Both the position numbers and the translations under genes were made by a program. A model generated the notes under the pieces. It ran no database searches. It was not told the origin of the DNA and saw only the letters and a program-made list of their open reading frames with translations. A stretch of 64,000 nt of DNA from Cricetomys ansorgei (lineage: Eukaryota; Chordata; Mammalia; Rodentia; Nesomyidae): positions 1,263,501 through 1,327,500 of the forward strand of contig JAMJFZ010001074.1 in NCBI GenBank assembly GCA_026225945.1, read 5' to 3'. Positions within the stretch are counted from its first letter, which is position 1, and every line of letters starts with the position of its first letter. Of this stretch, positions 36,580 to 47,404 are shown in pieces.

Positions 36580-36598
36580 CATGGGCGCGTGTGCGTCT
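36547..36598. repeat. (GT)n/(GC)n microsatellite
   Basis: About 13 GT units run into a CGCGC segment and a GTGTGCGT end, a CpG-containing dinucleotide repeat able to adopt alternate DNA forms. Confidence 0.9.
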
Positions 36599-36599
36599 C

Positions 36600-37975
36600 A
36601 AAAGATACAGACAAGTGAACTCACACAGTTCTGATATACAAGTGGCCATTGGCCTAATCATTGTTCTGCCCTCTCTGAGGTTTCTAAGGATGATTACAAA
36701 CACTTGGGCAGCTACTGAGTCAAGCTGATGAGTCTCATAGTCTCTCACTGCCCGATACTATCTGTGGGAAATCTACTGTAATATTTACATGGAAAATAGT
36801 GGTCAGGGAGTGAGCAACAGGGCAGGGGTGTGCCTTTATCTCTTTAGGCCAGAGATGAGTCAGAGCCTGCTTTCCATTTCCTACATACTAACGTCTCCCC
36901 AGCACCCCCGTACTCAGCCCATCTGCTCTGCCACAGACCCAACCAAAGCTGGTTGTCAGCTAGCCCAGGCCAGCTATCACGCACCCCAAGAAAATACCTG
37001 TGAGGGAGACACCTTCGTGCCAACTACCCAGCTCACCCAGCACCCTTCACTGCCTTTACTGCGCAATGGGAGAAAGGGGCAGAGATTTACCTCTCCAACA
37101 CTGGAATGCGGCTGAACCCTGCCAAGATACACCTGGCCACCATCCCAGTATGGACTCACCGTGAGCTGCACCAGCCCACAGCTCCATCAACAGAGTAACT
37201 GCCTGACAGCAGGGCTGAGGCAGGATACAGGAGGCATTCACTGTATTCTGCCTCCATCCCAGTGATGAGTACGAGATTCAAATGACTTCATGCAGCCCAA
37301 ACAAAACTGGGCACAATCAAACAGAGGAAAGTCAGAACAGTGACTCGGTTCACTGGGCCAGTGGTATATACATGAAACAGTAAAAAGCTCAGAGTTAAAG
37401 ACAAGGCTGAAAATGACTGAAATGACCCAGGTTTCCAAAGTAAAATCGCATATATTAAACAAAAATGACGGGATATGTTAAATATCAAAACATGGTTCCC
37501 TCTGGGTAATGATAAGTCATTTTTCCTTTCCTGAATATTTCACAGTCCTACCACATAATTCAAGAGTATCACCAGTCTTGGGGAGAATAAGTCTATGTCT
37601 GGAGCCCCTCCAAGCGGGGAGAGTACCTGATACGATATGGACTCATAACTAAGAACAGGGACGAGGGCTTTGCAACCAAGAGCCCTCATCTGGCATTCAG
37701 CTAGGAACATGCTCTGTCCACAGGATGGAAGACACGGTACCAGCTGCACACACTTCCAGTACACTGGTTAACAAATGCCAGGTGGCGGGGGCAGATCTAA
37801 GCGCGCATTGATTTCTCCTACAGCTGAGATGGATTTTCTTAAAGACATCTGAACTGCGAGAGCATTCTGTTATTGGGCTCAACAAGATACTTGACAGACT
37901 GTGACTTTATATCTTAGCTTCATTCGATTCTATGCAACTTTTAGATAGTTTTTGTTTTTTATTGTAATAGTATCC
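36600..37975. other. Intronic stretch, nothing recognised
   Basis: No convincing repeat or coding segment is visible. Confidence 0.5.
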
Positions 37976-37979
37976 CTAC

Positions 37980-38532
37980 TGTTAAAATGTGATATAGAAA
38001 GGGTGAGATATTGTGGGATATTTTATAGTTTTGGAATCATACTCCTGTATGCTGTTTAGGGGGAAGGGTGCTTCCTGATGCCTTGCAGCGTGTAAAGGAC
38101 TTGCTTCCTACCTGTTAACACCTCAGTGCTAAAAACAATGGAGTAGCGCTCCAGATCTCCATATGAACAGGCCATTTGTTTAACTTATGCAGATGAAGGT
38201 TCCCTACTACCCTCAATGTCTGCAGCCAAGAGATCAGAGAAGACTCTGAAATATCTTGGACATATCGGCTGGCAGACCTTGAGAAGTGTTAGGTTCCATT
38301 CATTTGTATAATGAAGGCCTGTGTGGAGAGAGAGAGAGGGAGTCTTGAATGAATAAAGCATCTAGGGGCTGAGACAGAGAGGAAGGAAAGATGAGCAGGG
38401 AGAACCATGGGGAGAGGTGTGAGGAGGCTATGGCATGAGCTCTCTGCCCAAGCCACCGGGTATTGGATCCCTAGAGTTGTCATGGCTCATTATTAATATA
38501 TCGACATTGAATTAATAAATAACACTTTAACA
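37980..38532 (+). mobile_element. LTR, 555-bp family, copy B
   Basis: It begins TGTTAAA and ends TTTAACA, a perfect 7-bp terminal inverted repeat. AATAAAGCA lies near 38352. It is collinear with copy A at 16805-17361 and in the same orientation. The flanks CCTAC and GGTAA do not match, so an intact target duplication is absent. Confidence 0.85.
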
Positions 38533-39044
38533 GGTAATCACAGACTGGATCCGTCCACAGAGCCTGCTAGTGTGGTAATCTTGGTTTTCTGAGCCCATCC
38601 AGAAGTTAGTCAAGCTCTGGCTACTGGAAGGTGCTCACATCTGCCCCAGTGAACTTCTCCCGCAATGTGCATGCCATGGCATCAAGAAGGCAAAGAGTTG
38701 AAACTTCCCAGAGCTGCAGGAAAGGCTGCAAGACCAGCAAATGTCTGTGTTTGACAGAACTTAAGTCTGTATGTGGGTGTTTGTAACTTGGACCAGGTAT
38801 GAGGAAGAAACTAAATCTCACGCACCCTTTCCTTACGGGCAGCCAACTATAGCTACCAAAACAGCCTAATCACTGCATACTCAAAACTGCCTGAAGTCCA
38901 TTCAAAGCAGTTGTGTATGTGTGCTGTACTAATAAGAAAAATGGAACAACCGTCAAGCAGAGAAGTCAGTCAACGTAAGCCTGGAAGAACAGTGTTCAAA
39001 GGTCTTTTGAACCTTTTTTGTACTTCAGTTGCCTCAACTGTAAA

Positions 39045-39205
39045 AAATAGGGCTGTTAGCCCTGCAGTGCTGGCACGCACCTTTAATCCCAGCACTCAGG
39101 AAACAGAGGCAGGTGGATACCTGTGAGTTAGAGGCCAGCCTGGTCTACAGAGTGAGTTCCAGGACAGCCAGAGTTACAACAGAGAAACCCTGTTTCAAAA
39201 ACCAA
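39045..39205 (+). repeat. B1 SINE
   Basis: CACCTTTAATCCCAGCACTC, AGGCCAGCCTGGTCTACAGA and AGAGTTACAACAGAGAAACC lead into an AAAC tail. It belongs to the GTTACAACAG variant group. Confidence 0.95.
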
Positions 39206-40635
39206 ACAAACAAACAGGGCTGCTGTCTAGAATTTATAAAATCAGACCACACACTGGGCCCTGTAATACAATTCTGCTATCATCATCACCATCATCATGA
39301 ATGCTTACATTTGCCTGCGGGAAACCCTAACAACTCCTACTCTCAAATTGTATTGGAAAGGCAGTCAAGATTTTTGTTGAAGTATGCATCTCCTTTTACC
39401 CCCAACAGTGTGTCACAGATCCCTGGCACCTTCAACCCAACTAGCCCCTGAGTTAGAAGAAGAAGGAAGCTCTTTGTTTATCCCCTGTCCCTAGAGGCCT
39501 CTGTCACAGTGCTCTTACACAGGAGGCACTTACTTCATGGCCTCTCCCCTGCAACCTCTGCCTCAATTAGCATCCATTAGCTAACAGCCAAGCAAAATCG
39601 AGTATCAGAGTAGATAGAGCAACCAGGAAGATATGACTGGCAGACTGTCCCGGTGCAGGCAGGAAAGACTTGGAGCTGGGTGTGGTGGCTCAGAATGCAG
39701 GAGGCTGAGGCAGAAAGGATCGATGTGATTTCAAGAGCAGCTTAGGCTACAGGCTGAGTTTCCCCGGCCAGTCTGGACTACAAAGTAAGATCACGTTCCA
39801 AGAAAATAAGAGAAGATACTTGGGTGTTCACACCAAATCCTGTCATCTTTATCTCTGTCACGTGTAATCGTCAAAATCACTTAAGTATTACCACATCCAT
39901 TCTACAGATAAGAAAAACTGAAGACAGAGGAAAAGTGACTTTTTAAGATGGTGTACCAGCTCACCTGAATCCAAAATTTTTACCTGCAATCTTAAACTTC
40001 TTTTGACTTAAATATCAATTCAAATCCCAGCACTCTGCCATCTCATTTAACTTAGTAAGAAGCATCTCGAGTGTCACAGGGCCAAGAGAAAACTACAGGC
40101 TCCCTGGTCAAATGTCAACTCCTACTTCTTGAATAAAATTTCCTGGTCTCTAGTGGGGGCAGACAGCAAGCCCTTCAGGAGTTACACTCAGTGCTCTCCT
40201 TAATGCAAGTACCATCTTAGATCCTTTATCTCCTGGTCATGCCCAATGGCTCTGGCACTCACCAAGGGTATGACTCATTGTGTGGGATTACAGGCTGACA
40301 ATCTCCCATCGTATCTGCTCTAAGACAGTCCAGCCCCTGTACTCTCTATTGCATCTCAAATCTAGAGGCATCTTCTCAAACAAGCTTCTCATTCAACCCT
40401 CCGGAGGCCGTTTTACTACACAGCCTTGTTACGAGACTACTGGATTTGTTGCTGTTTACACGCTTATGGAATGCCCCTGCACTTACCTACACACACACAC
40501 AAACACAAACACACACGCGTCACTGCCAGCGGACAGATCTGACTTCCTACAATATATCCTCCTCCTAGCACTTAGCAGGTGCTCCAGACAATAAGGATAC
40601 GGCTGGCAGACTTGACTTCCGGTGATGTTGTAAAG
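39206..40635. other. Intronic stretch with one B1-like SINE
   Basis: A diverged plus-strand B1-like element lies at 39672-39812 (GGTGTGGTGGCTCAGAATGC, CCAGTCTGGACTACAAAGTA). ATC repeats occur at 39281-39300 and a CA/CAAA run at 40490-40516. Nothing else is recognised. Confidence 0.6.
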
Positions 40636-40639
40636 TATG

Positions 40640-40730
40640 AGGGGCTCATTTTGTACAGAGCTAGGGACTGAACTTAGCCACGTGACTGCTAAGCATTCTA
40701 ACATCTAGGGCAACATCTCCACAGGCTCAC
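40640..40730 (-). repeat. ID-type SINE, diverged
   Basis: The plus strand reads CAGAGCTAGGGACTGAACTTAG and TGACTGCTAAGCATTCTAAC, an antisense ID element. Confidence 0.65.
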
Positions 40731-41129
40731 ATAAACTCCTGCTAGGGGTTCAATGGTCCCTCCCAACTATATGAAATCACGGTGTGAGAGGCTGCTCACT
40801 ACACTGAAACCTACCACAATGGGGCCTTAAGCAGCACTGAGAAAGCAGAAGTTACTATCCTGTGGGGAATGGCCAGGACTTGGTTCTTTCCAACGTCCTA
40901 AGAGGGGGATTTTAGAAACAAGTCTTAAATCCTTCCAAATGTCACTCATACCATTTTTTAAAAACTCACTTTAGTACTAACAATAATAATTTTCAGAGCC
41001 TGAAATCAGCCACCTGTCCTGAAAGAGCTTCGAGGGCTTCCAAGGGAGAGAAGGGCAGATGTCCCCAAATATATGCAATTACTATCCAATTAAATTGCAT
41101 TAAATTGAAGAGTATCACAAAAGAACAAG

Positions 41130-41235
41130 AATGAGGGATTTGGGGTGCTACTCAATGATAGAGCACTTGCCTAGCACATACAGGCACAGGACCCTAAGTT
41201 CCATTCCAACACTCTACAAAGAAAAAAGAAAGAAT
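41130..41235 (+). repeat. ID-type SINE
   Basis: TTGGGGTGCTACTCAATGATAG (41140-41161), GCACTTGCCTAGCACATACA and CCTAAGTTCCATTCCAACAC precede an A-rich tail. Confidence 0.85.
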
Positions 41236-41908
41236 TTGCAATTTTCCAAAAGCAATCTTCTCTGGCTTCTCTTGGTCTCAAAAGCCTGGCGAAATGGAGG
41301 ATATTCCTGGATGGGACACGTTTCTTCCCTCTTATCTTTCCTGACTGAGGGATGAGGGGGTCATTTTACCTCAAGTCAAAAAGCCTCAATTTCCTCATCT
41401 CTAAAAATGCCATTTGACTGTACACCAAGCACAGTATCAGACCTCAGAAACCAAGATGACTCCACAGGCCATCTCAAAGACAGTGACTATTAGCCACTAT
41501 AACCGGTAGGTCCAGAGACACAGCTTAACCCCTAAGGCATTTATTGCTGGTCTCCACTGTCCTAAAGCTCACAGTAAACAAGACCGGCCCTGCACCTCAA
41601 CGTCCACCCACCGCAATCAGATGGGGGGGGGGGGCTTTTAGTAACCCAGTAGAGCCAAACAAAAAGACAAAATCAACGTGGAAGAAGAGCCGAACGTCCA
41701 GAAGGCTTTACCTAGTTCGCTGTTGTTTTTCTAACCTTGGAGAAAGAAGGGAAATTAGCATTAAAGGGCTAAAACCTAATAATTCTCTCTCTCCTGTTAG
41801 AAGATGCCCACGGCTTGGCTATCGTGAATTTTAACTGGCAAGATTACAAAACAGGTTCCAGCAAGACGAGTTGCAAAGAAGGGTGGCTATGAAGACTCGG
41901 GCCAGTCA

Positions 41909-41931
41909 GGGTTGGGTCGGGTCGGGTCGGG
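41909..41931 (+). repeat. GGGTC repeat, G-quadruplex motif
   Basis: Five GGG runs separated by two-base loops (TT, then TC three times) occupy 41909-41931, followed by GGTCC and CGG variants to 41940. The minimal loops fit the canonical quadruplex rule. It lies in intron 1 about 470 bp inside the exon 1 donor, with the G-rich strand on the non-template side relative to plus, so the nascent SERINC5 transcript would carry the C-rich version. Confidence 0.85.
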
Positions 41932-42403
41932 TCCGGTCGGTAAACCCAGGAAAGCAGGACTGAGCCTTGCCTGCGCCCAGACATGTGCCTGGGAGTTTGC
42001 AAATCAGGTTTCCAGGCGTTCTCCTGAGTACAGAGCCCACGGTTCTAGACTCGGAGATGCCAAACGCTCCCTGCCGGGACTGACTGGAGTTTTGCTCGGA
42101 ACGTGGGACCAGCGATCCTGTGCAACTCCGCGTTTTTCCTGGGTTCATCCCACAGGCAGCGCAGTGGCAAGAGGGCTTTGCAGCTAGTCGTCACCGTCTC
42201 GAGGCTTGGGCAGGAGGTGACACGTCCCGGGAACCGATGGGATCCTCAGCTCCGGCCCAGCTCGCCCTGCCAGCCTGGAATCCCGGAGGCCGAACGCCGA
42301 GGTCGCCGGGGTCTTCTCTAGGACTTCCCCCGAGTCCCTTCCCGCCCACAAGGTTTCCCGAACCCGAGCCTGGCGCGCCCGCGCGGCAGCCCGCCTCGCT
42401 CAC

Positions 42404-42430
42404 CTGGCCAGCGCAGCACCGGGCAGACAT
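42404..42430 (-). CDS. SERINC5: SERINC5 coding exon 1
   Basis: Nine codons, MSARCCAGQ, are followed directly by a GTGAGC donor starting at 42403. The ATG is at 42430-42428 with G at -3 (GCGATGT), an adequate start context. The peptide is the expected SERINC5 N-terminus and continues in phase 0 into exon 2 (LACCC) 40 kb away, giving a 65-residue N-terminal part. The exon lies in the promoter island. The 5' untranslated part extends rightward by an unknown amount. The reading frame upstream of this ATG stays open to 42757, but that region holds the GC boxes and is more likely promoter than coding. Confidence 0.95.
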
Positions 42431-42777
42431 CGCCGCGGCCGACGACCTCGGGGACGCTGCTCGCTGGGCCCCGCCGCTCAGGCCCTCTCCGCTCCGTCCC
42501 GCGAGCGCGCGACTCGGACGCTGGGCTCGCTTGCTAGCCGCCAGCGGAGCAGCCCCAGCTGAGACCAGAGTCCGGGGGCCTGAAAACAACCGCCGCCAAG
42601 CCCCGCCCCGTGGCACAGGCCCCGCCCCGGGACCGCCCCCGGTCTGCAGATGCCACCCATGCTTCAGACTCCGCCCCCTGGGCCGGCCCCGCCCAGGTCT
42701 AAAGCCCGGCCCCTTCTCCAGTGAGGGTTGCGCTGAGGTCCCCTTCCTCTCAAGCACTTCCGCCCGGGTTAGGCGGT

Positions 42778-42786
42778 GGGAATTCC
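42778..42786. promoter_or_regulatory. kB-like palindrome GGGAATTCC
   Basis: GGGAATTCC lies 350 bp upstream of the SERINC5 ATG inside the island. It matches a Rel/NF-kB half-palindrome pattern, but a 9-bp match can arise by chance and there is no functional evidence here. Confidence 0.3.
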
Positions 42787-43094
42787 GGTCTTTTTCCGGG
42801 TGTTACCGGCTCCGGTGAAGTAGAGCCGCTCGCCTTCGCTAGTAAAGCCTGGAGCCCTAGCGAGAGGCTCCCTCCCGAGCGCCCGCTCCGATCCCACCAC
42901 GAGGGCGCCGCTAGTACCAGGCTGCGATCGCCTTCCACCAGATCCCTGTTCGGGGAACCCCTCCTGCCCCCCCTCGACCCCTCATCTGCGGGATCCACCC
43001 ATCCTCAAAGTCCCTGGCACCTGGCTGTCCTCCCCTGCAGTTCCCGCGGAGCTCGGGGCTCTGGTAAGAGAGCTGTCCGAGTCGGTTGGCATTC

Positions 43095-44005
43095 TTGCTT
43101 CCTCACACCTGCCCGCGCTGAAAGGACGATTGATTGCTGGATGCCAAGGGAGCGCCAAGTTTTTCTCTCTACCTGACTCTCCTCACACTCCAGGGGTAAA
43201 GCTCTTTCTGTTAGTATGGATTTTACACCAAGCCCTTTTTTACTGAAAGAGTATTTCAGATGAACATTACTGTACCCGCTTGAGGAAAGTGACAGCGGAA
43301 GCTCAAGCAGGTTAAACATCTTGCTTTAAATTCTCAGGGAGTGAAAAGACAAAAGCTGGGAATCCTAGTGTCTGATCTTGGGGCACACAAACTCAGGGGT
43401 TGACCTTCGCTGGACAGAGCCTTTGCCAATAGTCTTTTGAATTTTAAAGCTTTTTAACAAACGGCGCTTGACTTAGTACCAGCGCGGAATCTTCCAGCGT
43501 CTTAGATGAAGGATACACACACACAACGGAGCAGGCCCTACTTGGAGGCAAGAAAATCTATGAAGACTGGCTGTAACTAAAAATAAAGGGGTGTGGGAGG
43601 CGGTAAACCAAATCAAGTCAGCACAGCGACTTGCTGGGTGGCAGCCTGTGACTCAGAGCCAGGACCTTCAGTGGAGTTTTACAGTGAGCTTCATTGTTTG
43701 CTGCGGAAGTTCACTTGACTTAGAACTTCAGCCCCTGGGGAAACCGGTTGGACACCAAGAGTTTCTGTATTTGAAGAAACCGCCCAACACCTGGGGCAGG
43801 GTGCAAAATGTACAAACTTTTGAGCCGGGGACTCAAAAGAATCCTCACCAAACACTGCTGGTTGGGATCAGAGGCTTCTTACCAGAGTCCTTTTTGTTTT
43901 TGTTTGCTTGCCAAGCCTATGCTACCATTTGAGGACTCTTGAATATGGATGCCAGTGCCAGAGAGAGACAGAGACAGAGACAGAGCTGGTGTATGTCTTA
44001 ATGAC
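43095..44005. other. Upstream flank, nothing recognised
   Basis: No gene is visible upstream of the island. A (GACAGA)n-type run lies at 43964-43986. Confidence 0.5.
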
Positions 44006-44009
44006 CTGG

Positions 44010-44095
44010 AGATAGATAGGGCTGGGTTGGAAGAGCACTTGTCCAGCATTCATAAGTTGGGTTCCTTCCCCAACATACCAACAATAATAAATAGC
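44010..44095 (+). repeat. ID-type SINE
   Basis: TAGGGCTGGGTTGGAAGAGC, ACTTGTCCAGCATTCATAAG and GGGTTCCTTCCCCAACATAC form an ID element with an AATAAT tail. A second ID scrap lies at 44390-44440 (GGCTGGGATGGAGCTCAGTG). Confidence 0.8.
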
Positions 44096-44444
44096 TTGTG
44101 GACATGTCAAATGTACACCAAGGTACCCAAAAACGTTAACAAAAGCCTGAGCTTCCAGAGCCAGGCAATTGGGAATTCTAACTTCACTAAGAACTGGATG
44201 GATAACATGGCCTCTTTAAAGCTTTGGCTTAACCGTCACTTATATAGTGAACATGTTTAAATGAAATGAAAAAAGTAATGTGTGATTTTTCTCTTTGATC
44301 CCAGCCCCTTCAAGAGCTTTGTGGACTATGCAAACACCATGTCATGAACAGCCGGTTTTACAAAATGGCATCAAGAAAACCGGCTGCAGGCTGGGATGGA
44401 GCTCAGTGGTAGAACGCTCTCCTCACCTGGTGTGAACTGAAGTT

Positions 44445-45950
44445 TTCTGAGGAAGCTATGTGGTTTCTCTTTCTTAACACACTAGTGTTGAAGTCTGCCG
44501 GACTAGACTGGACCATCATGATTGTGCAAAGATGAAATCCTGTAGATCAAAAATCAAAATGATCTTGGGCTGTCTTTAGTCGTCTTACTAAGCATTCACT
44601 GCCTACCTCCAATATCTGACCTGACACGTTTCCGACTATTAGGTAAAACCTTTGGCATGTACTGCTTAGCAAAGCTAGCTTCCAACCATACAGCTGAGTG
44701 GTATGAACGCATCTGAAACCTGTAGCTATCTCCCCGACTCCGCTGCATCCTCTCTAGCTAATATCCCCACCAAAGTGTTTGGTAAATACATTCATTTATG
44801 AGTTTATTTTGTTCTGAGACTATAAAAGTTCATGTACCCTCTTCTGCAATAGAATACATTCATGCCAACCTGAAACCCATGTTCCCACGTTATAGTTATC
44901 CATATTTGGCCCAAAATAAACAATCTCTTGCCCCGTTGGGAGTAAGAGCTGTTTCCCATCTGCATTAACAGGCACTAAGTCCCGGGTTCCATTCCCAGAA
45001 ATAGACAAAGAGGAAATGAAACCCAGCAACAGAGAGGAATCATGTAAGGGTTTGGAGTCTCATTCTGAAGAAATCTTCCTTTTTAAAGAAGCACAACATA
45101 AAGGCATATAGAGTCTGCTAGTGGAAGTCAAACAATACAGCACTTACCCTAGCATACAGGAAACCCTGAGTCTAGAAATGCCAACGCCATCCCTGGGGCT
45201 GCTGAAGTGATTAAGGCCTTCATGAACATCAAGGTCAAACCCCAAAGCATCAGCTACACGTTCAGTAGGCTTGCTTCTGTCATCCATGCCAAGCCCAGGA
45301 AGAATGTACATGCCGCTGTGTGGCCAGGACTAGCTCAGAAGGCCAAAGTTCGAGGCCAGTCCTCTAGCCAAGGCAGACTACAACTTTGGCTCCACATCCA
45401 GTCTAATCCTGCCTCCAGCACAAACTTCCAAGGGTGCCCAGCCCCTACAGTCTCCTTAATATAGACCTCTGTGCTGGAGGCCTGGGCTGACCCCTGGACT
45501 GACTTTGACTTCTTGTTCGCTACTTGTACAAAGAAACTGTCCACAGGATCAGTCAGAAGGAAAAAAGAAAATCTGCGTGCACCCTTCTTCCACCGTGGAT
45601 CAAAGATCTCAAATCATCGCAGGCCTGCCTGGAGGTTTCCTCCCCTCCCTACTCTGAGGACATGTCTGGTTAGAAGCATCCTTTATATTTATGGTTCATT
45701 AACAAGAGCCTCGGAGGTAGTGTTGGGAGACCAAAAGACACAGGGACACCTTAATTTTTTATTTTTAAGTAGTCTGCATACTTTTGAAGTGAGACATACT
45801 TTTTGAAGTATGTTTCTAACTTGAAGGTAGTTGTACAGCCAGGCTCTTTTGATGTGGCTTTTTCGGGAGCAAGCAGTAACAGGTCTATTTCAGTACGATT
45901 GTGGTTCTTGGCAGACCAGGTAAAATAGTCTCCCCACAAAAATTTTCCTA
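44445..45950. other. Upstream flank, mostly unassigned
   Basis: ID-like scraps are possible at 44935-45005 and 45120-45185. No gene or clear LTR is visible. Confidence 0.4.
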
Positions 45951-45956
45951 AATTAA

Positions 45957-46165
45957 CTCTAGTTTATATATAATATAATTATATATATACATATAAAATT
46001 ATAAATAAGTAGCTTGTAATTTGCTTTTTTCTCCTCTTGAATTTGAAGATCTTTTTTTGATAGAGGTAAATATTTAAAGATACCACATACTGAATTGAAA
46101 GTGGTGAGATATATATAGATATATAGATAGGTATACATATTTGTGTTTGTGTGTGTGAGTGTGTT
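45957..46165. repeat. AT-rich and TG simple repeats
   Basis: TATA/ATAC-type runs at 45963-45995 and 46110-46140 lead into a GT run at 46142-46162. Confidence 0.85.
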
Positions 46166-46204
46166 ATTAGAGACAAAGTATAAAATCATAGACAGCACTC
46201 TCTC

Positions 46205-46320
46205 TCTCTTTTTGATTCAGGGTCTCACTGGGTAGCCCTGACTAAGCTGGCCTCAAACTTACAAAAAGCCACAGTGATCCTCACAGTATTGGGGTTAAAG
46301 GTATCTGCCACCATGCCCAA
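46205..46320 (-). repeat. B1-like SINE; ID scrap follows
   Basis: GATTCAGGGTCTCACTGGGT, TAAGCTGGCCTCAAACTTAC and TATCTGCCACCATGCCCA are antisense B1. An antisense ID scrap (GCTTGAACCCTAGGCCCCAG) lies at 46503-46555. Confidence 0.8.
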
Positions 46321-47404
46321 CAACAACCACCCTCTTCAATTTTAAGAAATTTTTGCTAACTTTAGGAACTTTCATTACAAATATTATTTCCAGTTCAAGA
46401 ATCGATTAGAAACAAAAATGTTAGTCCCATAGAACTCTAACAACTTTGAGGAGAAAACTAATGAAGCCTTCTGTTGATGTTTGCTCCTGCTGTCCATGTG
46501 AAGGCTTGAACCCTAGGCCCCAGTGCGTTTTAGATAAGTGCTCTACCCCATTCCCACTGCTGAATTGTAAATATTACAGAAAGGTTTTTCCCCCCTCTGA
46601 TCTACCTGTATAAAGTACTGTATTTGTTGGTTTTTGCCAACTTGACACAAACCTTGACATATCTGGGATGAGGGAATCTTAATCTTAATTGAGAAAAACG
46701 CCTCATCAGATTGGCCGGTAGGCAAATCTGTAGGGATTTTCTTTCTTGGGGATCGATGAAGAAGGCCCACGTCATTGTGGGCAGTGCTACCCCTGCGCAA
46801 ATGGTCCTGAATTATATGAGGAAGCTGACTGAGCTTACTGTGGGGAGCAAGCAGTAGGCAGCACCCCCTAAGACTTTCCCTTCAGTTCCTGCCTCTAGGT
46901 TCCCGCCTAGAGTTCTTCCCTTGACTTCCCTTAGTGATGAAGTGTAAATCTGAGAGTCGTAAGGTGAAATAAATCCTTCCCTCCACAAGATGCTTTATGG
47001 TGTCTTGCCACAGCAACAGAAAAGGAAACAAGGACAGGAAATTGGTTCCAGAGAGTGGACTATTACAGTGACAGACCTGAACATGTTGTGTGTGAGGGTT
47101 ATGAAGAATTTTGGAACTTTGGGCTGGAAAAGCCATTGAGTAATCAGAGCTTAAAGGGCTGTTGTGGCAGTCTGGAAGAGAAGATAATGCTAGGAACAGT
47201 ACACATGACGGAGGCCTGGTTTGTGAAGTTTCAAGGGGAAGTTTGAGAATCCTTGTAAGACTGTATCAGGGACAATGGATATTTTGAATTAAGAGTCTGT
47301 GGATCTGGTCAGCAGAGGCTGAAGAACTGGCTGTAGTTAAGAATGAATCCAGAACCACTAAAGTAAATCCTTTGCCTTGCTTGGACAATTGATACTGGTT
47401 AGCT

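Larger units (their letters stand above)
2407..42403 (-). other. SERINC5: SERINC5 intron 1 (39,997 bp)
   Basis: The donor GTGAGC starts at 42403 and the acceptor TTTCCCAG ends at 2407, so the intron joins MSARCCAGQ to LACCC in phase 0. The intron is made largely of SINEs, LTRs and simple repeats on both strands. I found no further exon with family-like coding content inside it. Conserved enhancers cannot be recognised from one sequence. Confidence 0.9.
41900..43090. promoter_or_regulatory. SERINC5: CpG-rich SERINC5 promoter island
   Basis: GC and CpG density rise sharply here compared with the rest of the window, densest at about 42180-43000. Exon 1 and its ATG lie inside. Five GC boxes of the CCCCGCCC or CCGCCCCC type lie at 42601-42609, 42620-42628, 42633-42640, 42671-42678 and 42687-42694, 170-265 bp upstream of the ATG on the minus strand. 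No TATA box was seen, as is usual for such island promoters. ETS-like TTCCGG words occur at 42757-42765 and 42783-42800. The transcription start cannot be placed from sequence alone. Confidence 0.85.

Noticed and set aside
42191..42757. 188-codon minus-strand frame containing MSARCCAGQ as one protein
   Set aside because: The frame continues past the exon 1 donor into intron sequence and upstream through GC boxes. Splicing to exon 2 is the better explanation.
42120..42818. 232-codon plus-strand open frame across the promoter island
   Set aside because: It is antisense to SERINC5 exon 1 and lies wholly in very GC-rich sequence where stops are rare. The composition is P/R/A-rich with no domain.
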